A stretch of DNA of 64,000 bases, taken from the NCBI GenBank assembly GCA_023459875.1, contig JAEWRY010000001.1:72106-136105 (forward strand), written 5' to 3'. Positions 34,572-42,297 of the stretch are shown piece by piece (the stretch's first letter is position 1; each line of letters begins with the position of its first letter). The position numbers and the translations under genes were made by a program. The notes beneath the pieces are model-generated. The model worked only from the letters and a program-made list of their open reading frames with translations, made no database searches and was not told the origin of the DNA. This DNA comes from Bacillota bacterium (GTDB lineage: Bacteria > Bacillota > Clostridia > Oscillospirales > Oscillospiraceae).

Positions 34572-36502
34572 ATGAAAAGAAGTTCTATATCACCACTCCC
34601 ATTTACTACCCCTCCGATAACCTCCACATCGGCCACACCTACTGCACCGTCGCCACCGACACTATGGCTCGGTACAAGCGGCTCCAGGGCTATGACGTCA
34701 TGTTTCTCACCGGCACCGACGAGCACGGCCAGAAGATAGAGGAAAAGGCCAAGGCCGGGGGCGTTACCCCCAAACAGTTTGTGGATAAGATCGTGGAAGG
34801 CCCCGGCGGTATTCTGGACTTGTGGAAACTCATGAACATCTCCAACGACCGGTTCATCCGCACCACCGACGAGTATCATGTTGAATCCATTCAGAAAATC
34901 TTCCGGAAGATGTACGAAAACGGCGATATTTATAAAGGCTCCTACAAGGGACTCTACTGCACCCCCTGTGAATCCTTCTGGACCGAGAGCCAGCTGGTGG
35001 ACGGCAAATGCCCCGACTGTGGCAGAGAGGTGAAGTACGCCGAGGAGGAGGCCTATTTCTTCCGGCTTTCCAAATATCAGGACCGCATTTTGAAGCTCTA
35101 TGAGGAGCACCCTGATTTTCTGGAGCCCGCCTCCCGGATGAACGAGATGGTGAATAATTTCCTCAAGCCGGGGCTGGAGGACCTGTGCGTCTCCCGCACC
35201 TCCTTCACCTGGGGCGTTCCCGTGGACTTTGACCCCGGCCACGTGGTCTACGTGTGGGTGGACGCTCTGAGCAACTATATTACCGCCCTGGGATACGGGA
35301 ACGATAAATACCACGATTACGAGAGGTACTGGCCCGCCGACGTCCACTTTGTGGGCAAAGAGATCGTGCGCTTCCACTCCATCATCTGGCCCGCCATCCT
35401 CATGAGCCTGGGCGAGCCTCTGCCGAAAAAGGTCTACGGCCACGGCTGGCTGCTGCTGGACGGGGGCAAGATGTCCAAGTCCAAGGGCAACGTGGTGGAC
35501 CCCGTTATCCTGGTGCAGCGCTACGGGGTGGACGCTCTGCGTTATTACCTGCTGAGGGAGTTCCCCTTCGGCACCGACGGCGCTTTCTCAAACGACCTGC
35601 TCATCGCCCGCATCAACGCCGACCTGGCAAACGACCTGGGCAACCTCGTCTCCCGCACCACCGCCATGGTTCAAAAGTACTTTGACGGCACACTGCCCGC
35701 CGGACAGAAAGCCGAGGCTGCGGACGACGAGCTCATCGCCATGGCCTCCGCCCTGCGGGGCGTGTATGAAACCCAGATGGAGAAGTTTGCCTTCCAGAAC
35801 GCCCTGACGGAAATTTTCAGGGTCATTTCAAGAGCCAATAAGTATATTGATGAGACCGCTCCCTGGGTGCTGGCCAGAACCGAGGAGACGAAGCCCCGCC
35901 TCGCGAGGGTACTCTACAATCTGCTGGAATCCATCCGTATCTGCGGCATTCTGCTCTCTCCCGTGATCCCCGGCACCGCCGTGAAACTCTTCACACAGAT
36001 CGGCGCGAAGGAAGAGATCACCACCTGGGTGGCCGCCGGAAGCTGGGGTCTGCTGCCGGCCCAGGCGGCCGTCACCAAGGGCGAGAACCTCTTCCCCCGC
36101 ATCGACCCCGCGAAGGATACCGATGAAGCAGCCGCCCCCGCCGCCAAGGCGGAGAGCGAAGAAGCTCCCCTTCCCGCCGATATCGTTTTCGACGACTTCG
36201 CCAAGGTACGCATGACAGTGTGCAAGGTGCTCTCCTGCGAGAACGTGAAAAAGAGCGACAAGCTCCTCAAATTCCAGCTGGACGACGGCAGCGGTGCCCC
36301 CCGTCAGATTCTCTCCGGCATCGCGAAATATTATAAGCCCGAGGACCTGGTGGGCAAGACCGTGGTGGCCTGCACCAATCTGGCTCCCCGGAAGATGATG
36401 GGACAGGAGAGCCGCGGCATGCTGCTCTCCGCCGAGAAGGACGGCAAGCTGAGCCTCCTGATGCTCGACAACGCCATCCCCGCGGGCGCCGCCCTCTGCT
36501 AA
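34568..36502 (+). CDS. metG: Methionyl-tRNA synthetase
   Basis: This 644-residue class I synthetase has HIGH in LHIGHTYC, the zinc knuckle CTPCESFWTESQ...CPDCGREV, and KMSKS in GGKMSKSKGNVVDP. The C-terminal 110 residues form a Trbp111-like tRNA-binding domain (ILSGIAKYYKPEDLVGK, MGQESRGMLLSAE) after an Ala/Glu linker. Length and layout are those of clostridial enzymes. It overlaps the upstream membrane protein gene by 4 bp. A terminator follows. Confidence 0.97.
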   Translation: MNEKKFYITTPIYYPSDNLHIGHTYCTVATDTMARYKRLQGYDVMFLTGTDEHGQKIEEKAKAGGVTPKQFVDKIVEGPGGILDLWKLMNISNDRFIRTTDEYHVESIQKIFRKMYENGDIYKGSYKGLYCTPCESFWTESQLVDGKCPDCGREVKYAEEEAYFFRLSKYQDRILKLYEEHPDFLEPASRMNEMVNNFLKPGLEDLCVSRTSFTWGVPVDFDPGHVVYVWVDALSNYITALGYGNDKYHDYERYWPADVHFVGKEIVRFHSIIWPAILMSLGEPLPKKVYGHGWLLLDGGKMSKSKGNVVDPVILVQRYGVDALRYYLLREFPFGTDGAFSNDLLIARINADLANDLGNLVSRTTAMVQKYFDGTLPAGQKAEAADDELIAMASALRGVYETQMEKFAFQNALTEIFRVISRANKYIDETAPWVLARTEETKPRLARVLYNLLESIRICGILLSPVIPGTAVKLFTQIGAKEEITTWVAAGSWGLLPAQAAVTKGENLFPRIDPAKDTDEAAAPAAKAESEEAPLPADIVFDDFAKVRMTVCKVLSCENVKKSDKLLKFQLDDGSGAPRQILSGIAKYYKPEDLVGKTVVACTNLAPRKMMGQESRGMLLSAEKDGKLSLLMLDNAIPAGAALC

Positions 36503-36510
36503 ACATTAAA

Positions 36511-36556
36511 ACGGGCGCCCCGCCGGTTTCCCGGTTATGGGGCGCCCGTTTCCTTA
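36511..36556 (+). terminator. Intrinsic terminator of metG
   Basis: ACGGGCGCCCC (36511-36521) pairs with GGGGCGCCCGT (36539-36549), and T-rich sequence follows. Confidence 0.82.
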
Positions 36557-36559
36557 TTG

Positions 36560-36788
36560 CTCTTGTAAATTTGCCCCTCCCTCGGTAAGGGACCATGCTC
36601 TCCAGCTGCGCGCCCAGGATGCCGGTGAGGTAGCTGCCGTATGCGTCGTTCTCTTCTGCCCGCGTCACGCCTTCAGACGCGCGGGACCGGCAGCAACTCT
36701 GATTCACCGGCGCATAGCCGCCCACCAGGGCAAGAGCATCGCAGGGTCTGTCCTTCTCAGCTAACGGTTGTAATTCTTCTCCTGTCAT
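36560..36788 (-). CDS. Possible small unrecognised protein
   Basis: A minus-strand frame starting at ATG 36788 with a good ribosome site (GGGGGAGAG). It reads MTGEELQPLAEKDRPCDALA and then a Cys/Arg-rich stretch. It runs on through the metG terminator into the antisense of metG without a natural end, so only the first 75 or so codons could be meaningful; the left boundary given is only the end of the terminator. It could equally be the decayed start of a lost gene. I recognise no family. Confidence 0.2.
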
Positions 36789-36976
36789 GCTCTCTCCCCC
36801 TTGAAATATCAGACACGCGCAGGTATGATATAATAACCATCTGGCGGCCAGGCTTCTTTCTCAGGTATGATTATACGAGTTTGGAATATTTTGTTAATTT
36901 TTTTCACGAAATTCAGTTTGAATTTTTCCACTTTTCGTGTTTTTTCGTGCCACAAAAAATCGGGAGTTGTGATCTG

Positions 36977-37759
36977 ATGACCCTTTATTTTGATACCCAC
37001 GCCCACTATGACGATAACGCCTTCAACAAAGACAGGGAGGAGCTTCTTTCCTCGTTGCCCCAAAAGGGAATTTCCCTCGCCGTTTGTCCCGCCTGCGACA
37101 TGACTTCGGCCCGGAACTGCGTCCGTCTGGCGGATGCCTACCCCTATCTTTACGCCGCCGTCGGCGTCCACCCCCACGACGCGGAGGGGGTCCCCGCCGG
37201 TTGGCTGGCGGGGCTTGAAGCCCTCTCCCACCACCCCAAGGTGGTCGCCATCGGCGAAATCGGGCTGGACTATTACTACGACCGCTCCCCCAGGGATGTT
37301 CAGCAGGACGTGTTCCGCGCACAGATGGCCCTGGCCCTCAAGCGTGACCTGCCCGTGATTGTCCACGACCGGGAGGCCCACCGGGACTGCCTGGACGTGG
37401 TACGCGCCTACCCGGGCGTCACCGGCGTCTATCACTGTTATTCCGGCTCCCTTGAGGACGCCAAAATTCTCGTAAGTCTGGGCTGGATGCTCTCCTTTAC
37501 CGGCGCCGTCACCTTTAAAAACGCGCGGCGGGCGCTGGAGGTCATCGAATGGCTCCCCATGGAGCGCATCATGATCGAGACCGACTCCCCCTATCTCACC
37601 CCGGAGCCCTTCCGGGGCCGCCGAAACGACTCCACCTACGTCTACCGGGTGGCCGAGGTCATCGCCCAGGCGAAAAACCTGCCGCTCGCCGAGGTCGCCA
37701 AAATCACCATGGAAAACGGAAAACGCTTCTTTCACATTGACCAGAACGCGGAAACCTGA
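36977..37759 (+). CDS. TatD family metal-dependent hydrolase
   Basis: This 260-residue TIM-barrel hydrolase has the metal ligands of the TatD family: FDTHAHYDD at the start, AIGEIGLDYYYDRSPRD, PVIVHDREAHRD and a C-terminal IMIETDSPYLTPEPFRG. Family members are 3'-5' DNA/RNA exonucleases, some acting in DNA repair or proofreading of D-aminoacyl-tRNA. The ATG at 36977 gives the usual start; the open frame extends far upstream without content. GGGAG lies 11 bp ahead. A radical SAM gene follows after 25 bp. Confidence 0.92.
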   Translation: MTLYFDTHAHYDDNAFNKDREELLSSLPQKGISLAVCPACDMTSARNCVRLADAYPYLYAAVGVHPHDAEGVPAGWLAGLEALSHHPKVVAIGEIGLDYYYDRSPRDVQQDVFRAQMALALKRDLPVIVHDREAHRDCLDVVRAYPGVTGVYHCYSGSLEDAKILVSLGWMLSFTGAVTFKNARRALEVIEWLPMERIMIETDSPYLTPEPFRGRRNDSTYVYRVAEVIAQAKNLPLAEVAKITMENGKRFFHIDQNAET

Positions 37760-37784
37760 CCGTTTCCGCTCAGGAGGGGATCAC

Positions 37785-38399
37785 ATGACCATCACCTACG
37801 AATATGAGCGCGGACTTTACGTCAACCTCACCAACCGCTGCGACTGCTCCTGTGTCTTCTGTCTGCGGCACCACGGCAGCCGCGGGAGCATCTACGCCGA
37901 CGACCTCTGGCTTCCCCATGAGCCGACCCGCGACGAGGCCCTCGGGGACCTGCTGGCCCGCAACCTGCCCTCTTACGAGGAAATCGTGTTCTGCGGCTTC
38001 GGCGAACCCACCTACCGGATTGACGACATCGTCTGGCTGGTGGACGAGATGAAAAAAGCGGTGCCGGACCTGCCCCCCGTGCGCATCAACACCAATGGCC
38101 ACGGGAACCTCATAAACGGCAGGGACATTACCCCCGACTTAAAGGGGCGTGTGGACGTAATTTCCGTCTCCCTCAACGCGCCCACGGAAGAACAGTACCT
38201 GGCGGTGACCCATCCCCAGGACGGGGAGAAGGCCTGGGAGGCCATGCTGGATTTTGCGGAAAAGGCCAGGCGCTATGTCCCCGACGTGGTTCTTACCATC
38301 GTCGACAAGGACTTGGCCCCGGAAGAACTGGAGGAGTGCCGGGCAATCGCCGAACGCCTGAGGGTGCGCCTGCGTGTGCGGACCTACATTCCAAACTAA
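37785..38399 (+). CDS. TatD-associated radical SAM protein
   Basis: This 204-residue protein has the radical SAM motif NRCDCSCVFC (Cys-x3-Cys-x2-Cys), then EIVFCGFGEPTYR and RINTNGHGN. It belongs to a small radical SAM family named for constant adjacency to TatD genes; no reaction is known for it. Start ATG 37785 has AGGAGGGG ahead. Pairing with the nuclease is the only clue to its job. Element B copy 2 follows. Confidence 0.87.
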   Translation: MTITYEYERGLYVNLTNRCDCSCVFCLRHHGSRGSIYADDLWLPHEPTRDEALGDLLARNLPSYEEIVFCGFGEPTYRIDDIVWLVDEMKKAVPDLPPVRINTNGHGNLINGRDITPDLKGRVDVISVSLNAPTEEQYLAVTHPQDGEKAWEAMLDFAEKARRYVPDVVLTIVDKDLAPEELEECRAIAERLRVRLRVRTYIPN

Positions 38400-38410
38400 A
38401 GCATTTTGTG

Positions 38411-38490
38411 CTGTCTCAAAATAGAAAAGCTCCTTAAGAATGACAAAAGAACTGGTGGTGTCTCATGTATTTTGAGATACCACCTGTTTT
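38411..38490 (+). repeat. Dispersed palindromic element B, copy 2 (internally deleted), with terminator
   Basis: Compared with 3064-3226 this copy keeps CTGTCTCA at the left, AGAATGACAAA in the middle and the terminator hairpin GGTGGTGTCTCA (38454-38465) / TGAGATACCACC (38473-38484), followed by TGTTTTTT. The TGTCATCCTGAG half is missing. It terminates the TatD/radical SAM operon. Confidence 0.65.
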
Positions 38491-38500
38491 TTGCTCCAAC

Positions 38501-38512
38501 ATGTATATACAT
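38501..38512. promoter_or_regulatory. Probable HutC-type GntR operator
   Basis: The 12-bp perfect palindrome ATGTATATACAT contains GTATATAC, which fits the GT-N-TA-N-AC core of HutC/FadR-type GntR operators. It lies just upstream of the -35 box of the nucleoside operon, and a GntR/UTRA regulator is encoded in that operon at 40185. Confidence 0.6.
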
Positions 38513-38553
38513 TTGTCAACTTGTATTGACAAATAAAACAGATCGGCTATAAT
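38513..38553 (+). promoter_or_regulatory. Sigma-A promoter of the nucleoside operon with overlapping inverted repeat
   Basis: TTGACA (38526-38531) and TATAAT (38548-38553) are both consensus, 16 bp apart. An inverted repeat TTGTCAA-N6-TTGACAA (38513-38532) overlaps the -35 box and could be a second operator. Confidence 0.82.
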
Positions 38554-38605
38554 ACAGGAAAGGACACTTTTAGGTATATTTGTAAATCTGCAATGGAGTG
38601 GAGAG

Positions 38606-39388
38606 ATGGAGATGGAGGATTCTGTTCAGATGATGCATACCTGCATCAGAAAAGGCGAGGTAGGCAAATATGTCTTCCTGCCCGGCAGCGTGGAGCGCGC
38701 CACCCTCATCGCCCAGCATTTTGATCATCCGAGAAAGCTGGTGCAGAACCGCGAGTTTCTCACCTATGTGGGCGAGCTGGACGGAGAACGCGTGGCGGTG
38801 ACCTCCACGGGCATCGGCGGGCCTTCCGCCGGCATCGCGGCGGAGGAGCTTTTCCGCTGCGGCGTCCACACCATGATCCGTATCGGCTCCTGCGCCTCCA
38901 CCTCCCCTCTCTCCCATGTGGGAGACGTGATGGTGCCCCGCGGGGCGGTGAGGATGGAGGGGACCGGAGACCACTACCTTCCCCCGGAATTTCCCGCCGT
39001 ACCCGACTACACGCTGTTCAAAGCCCTTGAAAAAGCAGCCAGAGAGAGCGGAGTTCCCTACAACACCGGCGTTTCCATCACCAAGGATTCCTTCTACACC
39101 GAGGCCACGCCCGAGACCAAGCCGGTCTATCAGGAACTTAAATACAAGTGGGAGGCCTACGAAAAGGGCGGCGCCACCAACACCTGCATGGAATGCGCCC
39201 CTCTCTTCCTCATCGGAGCGAGCCTCCGCATCCGCACGGCAGCGGTCCTCATCTGCGCCACCAACTATAAAACCTATACCAACGACGACAGGGATTACCC
39301 CAGGGACTGGGAACAGCGCGCCATCGTGGTGGGCATCGAGGGTATGCGAGGCGTCATCCAAAGGGACCGCGCGCGCGGCATTGTCTAG
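38606..39388 (+). CDS. Nucleoside phosphorylase, paralogue 1
   Basis: This 260-residue protein is of the uridine phosphorylase (NP-I) family, which cleaves nucleosides with phosphate to base and ribose-1-phosphate. STGIGGPSAGIAAEEL, MIRIGSCAS and a late CAPLF segment show the fold. Two usually firm motifs are changed: the phosphate motif GDPxR reads GSVER, and the ribose motif EMES reads CMECA. Substrate or activity may therefore differ. It is first in the operon, with GGAGTGGAG ahead. The next paralogue begins 20 bp later. Confidence 0.85.
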   Translation: MEMEDSVQMMHTCIRKGEVGKYVFLPGSVERATLIAQHFDHPRKLVQNREFLTYVGELDGERVAVTSTGIGGPSAGIAAEELFRCGVHTMIRIGSCASTSPLSHVGDVMVPRGAVRMEGTGDHYLPPEFPAVPDYTLFKALEKAARESGVPYNTGVSITKDSFYTEATPETKPVYQELKYKWEAYEKGGATNTCMECAPLFLIGASLRIRTAAVLICATNYKTYTNDDRDYPRDWEQRAIVVGIEGMRGVIQRDRARGIV

Positions 39389-39408
39389 CCGGCAGGAGGG
39401 GAAAGCAG

Positions 39409-40188
39409 ATGGAAGAGCTTAAAAAAATGATGCATGTGGGCCTGCGCAGGGGTGACATCGGGGAGTATGTCTTTTTGCCCGGCAGCCCCGAGCGGTCGGA
39501 AAAAATATCGAAATATTTCGATCAAAGCGTGGAGGTGGCCTATAACCGGGAATACCACACCTTCACCGGCACGCTGGACGGAACGCCGGTCTCGGTCTGT
39601 TCCACCGGCATCGGCGGGCCCTCCACCGCCATCGCCGTGGAAGAACTGCGCGAGTGCGGCGCCCACACCATGATCAGGGTGGGCACCTGCGCATCGGTCT
39701 CCCCCCTCGTTCACATCGGCGACGTGGTGGTGCCCAACGGCGCAGTGCGCATGGAGGGCGTGGGACAGCACTACCTTCCCCTGGAGTACCCTGCGGTACC
39801 CGACATGTACCTCTTGGAGGAGCTGGAAAAGGCCGCCCTGAAGCTGGGCTACCCCTGCAACGTGGGCGTCACCATCACCAAAGCCTCGTTTTTCACCCAG
39901 ACCGACGCGGCTTCAAAGCCCTTCGGCTACGAGCTTGTAAACCGCTGGAACTCCTACGAGGCCGGCGGGGCTACCAGCACCGAGATGGAGTCCGCCCCCC
40001 TCTTCCTCATCGCCGGGTGCCTCGGCATCCGCGCCGCCACCGTACTTGTCTCGGCAACCAACTATAAAAGCTATTCCGACGACAAAAAGGACTACCCCGC
40101 CCAGTGGGAACACCGGGCCATCGAGACAGCCATCGAAGCCATGCGCCAGATTATCCGGCAGGACAAGGAGGAGACACTCCGAAAATGA
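39409..40188 (+). CDS. Nucleoside phosphorylase, paralogue 2
   Basis: This 259-residue paralogue is clearly closer to paralogue 1 than to the one at 45936: shared stretches include STGIGGPSTAIAVEEL and ATNYKSYSDD (ATNYKTYTND in paralogue 1). The ribose motif is canonical here (TEMESAPLF), while the phosphate motif is again changed (GSPER). This suggests a tandem duplication followed by divergence. Its stop overlaps the start of the GntR gene. Confidence 0.86.
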   Translation: MEELKKMMHVGLRRGDIGEYVFLPGSPERSEKISKYFDQSVEVAYNREYHTFTGTLDGTPVSVCSTGIGGPSTAIAVEELRECGAHTMIRVGTCASVSPLVHIGDVVVPNGAVRMEGVGQHYLPLEYPAVPDMYLLEELEKAALKLGYPCNVGVTITKASFFTQTDAASKPFGYELVNRWNSYEAGGATSTEMESAPLFLIAGCLGIRAATVLVSATNYKSYSDDKKDYPAQWEHRAIETAIEAMRQIIRQDKEETLRK

Positions 40189-41006
40189 GGGAAAACACGA
40201 CGATACCTTTTGAGCCTCCCTTCGGGCCCGGGGGCGAGCAGGACTGCGTCTCCGTCTATGCGCTCCCCATGCTGCCGCCGTCCGAGGAGAGCGGTATTTC
40301 GCTCTACGTGAGCATCTACGACGCCATCTACCGCATGATTGAATCGGGAGAGGCAAAAGAAGGGCAGCTTCTTCCCGGCGAAAACGTTTTGGCCGCCTAT
40401 TGGGGGGTCAGCCGCGGTACCGTCCGTCAGGCTCTCCAGCATTTGGAGGAAGACGGACTCATCCACAAAACCCGGGGCAGAGGCACCATCGTGGCCGCTC
40501 AGGTGCATAAACAGTTAAACGGCCTGCAGTGGTGCTCCAATCCCTGCATGGATTACTGCACCGAACCCATCGACAGGGTGGAGCTCAATTGGAGCTTCGA
40601 GGGCGCCGGCCACTGGATGACCGAGACGTTCACACTTCCGAGGGGGGCCTTGCTGCTCATCGCGAACCTTCAGTATTATTGTGGAAAAGCCCTGTGCGCC
40701 TGCGCTCGGTATCTTCTCCCCGCCTCCATGCTCGAGCGGTTTCAGGTGGACGCCGCCGACGAGGCGTCCATCCGGAAGTTTTTACTGGATACCCTCTGCC
40801 AGCAGGCTTCCCGTTCCCAGACCTCCCTGTTCGTACTCCCGGGCCCCAAGGAAGACGAATTCCCCATGGTTTGCGATGTGCCCCTGCTCTTTATGGAAGA
40901 ACTTCTCTTTGATGCCCAGGACAAACCCACCGCCTTCTGTAAGCACTATCTCCGCAGCGACTGCTACCGCCTCACCCTCACACGCAGGCAGCGCGGCGGA
41001 TTATAA
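40185..41006 (+). CDS. GntR family transcriptional regulator (HutC/UTRA type)
   Basis: This 273-residue protein has an N-terminal winged helix: LPGENVLAAYWGVSRGTVRQALQHLEEDGLIHKTRGRGTIVA at about residues 60-105. A C-terminal effector domain of UTRA type follows (about 110-265). I chose the ATG at 40185, which overlaps the stop of the phosphorylase gene, because GGAGGAG lies ahead. The site at 38501-38512 fits a HutC-type operator. The likely effector is a nucleoside or its product, and the regulator probably controls its own operon. Confidence 0.88.
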   Translation: MRENTTIPFEPPFGPGGEQDCVSVYALPMLPPSEESGISLYVSIYDAIYRMIESGEAKEGQLLPGENVLAAYWGVSRGTVRQALQHLEEDGLIHKTRGRGTIVAAQVHKQLNGLQWCSNPCMDYCTEPIDRVELNWSFEGAGHWMTETFTLPRGALLLIANLQYYCGKALCACARYLLPASMLERFQVDAADEASIRKFLLDTLCQQASRSQTSLFVLPGPKEDEFPMVCDVPLLFMEELLFDAQDKPTAFCKHYLRSDCYRLTLTRRQRGGL

Positions 41007-41074
41007 CGGCATGACTCTCTTCCGCAACGGGGCGGGGAGATGAATGATAAAAATCTAGTTCAGGAGGTATTATT

Positions 41075-42226
41075 ATGAAGAAAAGGACCGTTCTTTCTCT
41101 GCTGTTGGCCATTACCCTGCTCTTGGGCATCACCGCCGGCTGCAACGGCGGCAGCTCCGCCGCCACACCAACTCCTTCCGCTTCCGCCGCACCCTCCGCA
41201 ACCCCGACCCCCAAAGCTTTCAAGGTTCTTTATCTGGTAAACGGCAACCTGGGCGACAAGGGCTTCTACGATTCGGCCGCCTCCGGTATCTACAGAATGC
41301 GCGACGAGCTGGGCATGGAAGTAAAAATCGTCGAGATGGGCCGGGACGAGACCTCCTACGAGGGCTACTATCTGGACGCCTCCGAGCAGGACTGGGATCT
41401 CATTGTCTCCGGAACCTGGTCGGTCAAGGAGCTGGCTCAGCAGATCGCCGTGAAATACCCCGACAAGAATTACATGTTCTTTGACGGCGAGGTGGACTAC
41501 AGCGTGGTCACCAGCAAAAACATGATGGGCATCAGCTACAAGTCCAATGAAACCGGCTACATGGCCGGGTGCCTGGCCGCCCTCATGCTGGATTCCGGCG
41601 CCGCCAAGATCGATACCTCCAAACGCATCCTCGGCTTCGTCGGCTCCATGGACACCCCAAACATCAACGACTTCCTCATCGGCTACATCGAGGGCATCAA
41701 GTACATCGACCCCACCATCAAACTCCTCACCTCTTACGTCGGCTCCTTCGAGGACGTGCCCAAGTGCCTTGAGATGACCACTCAGCTCTACAACCAGGGC
41801 GCCCAGGTGGTTTACGCCCCCACCTCCCAGAGCATGCTGGGCGCAGTAACCGCCTCCAGCAACGCGGATAAGTACCTCATTGCCTGCGACACCGACATCT
41901 GGGCCCAGATGAAGGACAGCGACGCCAATGTGGTGCGCAATGTGCTCTCCTCCTCCCTCAAGAATGTGGGCGACTCCCTGTTTACCGCCGTCAAGGACCT
42001 GCAAGCCGGCACCAAGAACTGCGGAGAAAACTACGTGATGGGTCTTGGCAGCGGGGCCGTCGGCCTGGCCGACGACGCCAATTTCCAGAAGCTGGTCCCC
42101 CAGTCCATCCGCGATAAACTGACCGCCATCAAGGATAAAGTCTCCGGCGGCGAAATCACCGTAGGCACCGCCTTCGGCATGGAAACCACGGCCGTGGCCG
42201 CCCTGCGGGACGGCATGAAGCCCTGA
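41075..42226 (+). CDS. BMP-family nucleoside-binding lipoprotein
   Basis: This 383-residue protein has a lipobox (LGITAGC) and a Thr/Ala/Pro linker, then the BMP (PnrA-like) periplasmic-type fold: KVLYLVNGNLGDKGFYDSAASG, GISYKSNETGYMAG, ILGFVGSMDTPNINDF and YAPTSQSMLGAV. Characterised relatives bind purine nucleosides. AGGAGG precedes the ATG. A perfect 17-bp hairpin without a T-run follows it (42233-42273), probably allowing more binding protein than transporter. Confidence 0.93.
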   Translation: MKKRTVLSLLLAITLLLGITAGCNGGSSAATPTPSASAAPSATPTPKAFKVLYLVNGNLGDKGFYDSAASGIYRMRDELGMEVKIVEMGRDETSYEGYYLDASEQDWDLIVSGTWSVKELAQQIAVKYPDKNYMFFDGEVDYSVVTSKNMMGISYKSNETGYMAGCLAALMLDSGAAKIDTSKRILGFVGSMDTPNINDFLIGYIEGIKYIDPTIKLLTSYVGSFEDVPKCLEMTTQLYNQGAQVVYAPTSQSMLGAVTASSNADKYLIACDTDIWAQMKDSDANVVRNVLSSSLKNVGDSLFTAVKDLQAGTKNCGENYVMGLGSGAVGLADDANFQKLVPQSIRDKLTAIKDKVSGGEITVGTAFGMETTAVAALRDGMKP

Positions 42227-42232
42227 CATGAG

Positions 42233-42273
42233 ACGCTTATGGAGAGGGCGGCATAGGCCCTCTCCATAAGCGT
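42233..42273 (+). promoter_or_regulatory. Intra-operon stem-loop after the binding-protein gene
   Basis: ACGCTTATGGAGAGGGC (42233-42249) pairs perfectly with GCCCTCTCCATAAGCGT (42257-42273) around a 7-nt loop. No T-run follows, so mRNA stabilisation or partial attenuation is more likely than termination. Confidence 0.75.
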
Positions 42274-42297
42274 TCGTACTATTTGCGGGAGCGAGGG

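Noticed and set aside
34322..35443. Long minus-strand ORF opposite metG, and similar long antisense frames opposite gdhA, AckA, ABC-F and the nucleoside operon
   Set aside because: High-GC codon bias opens antisense frames. They have no ribosome sites or family motifs, and the opposite strand encodes well-known proteins.
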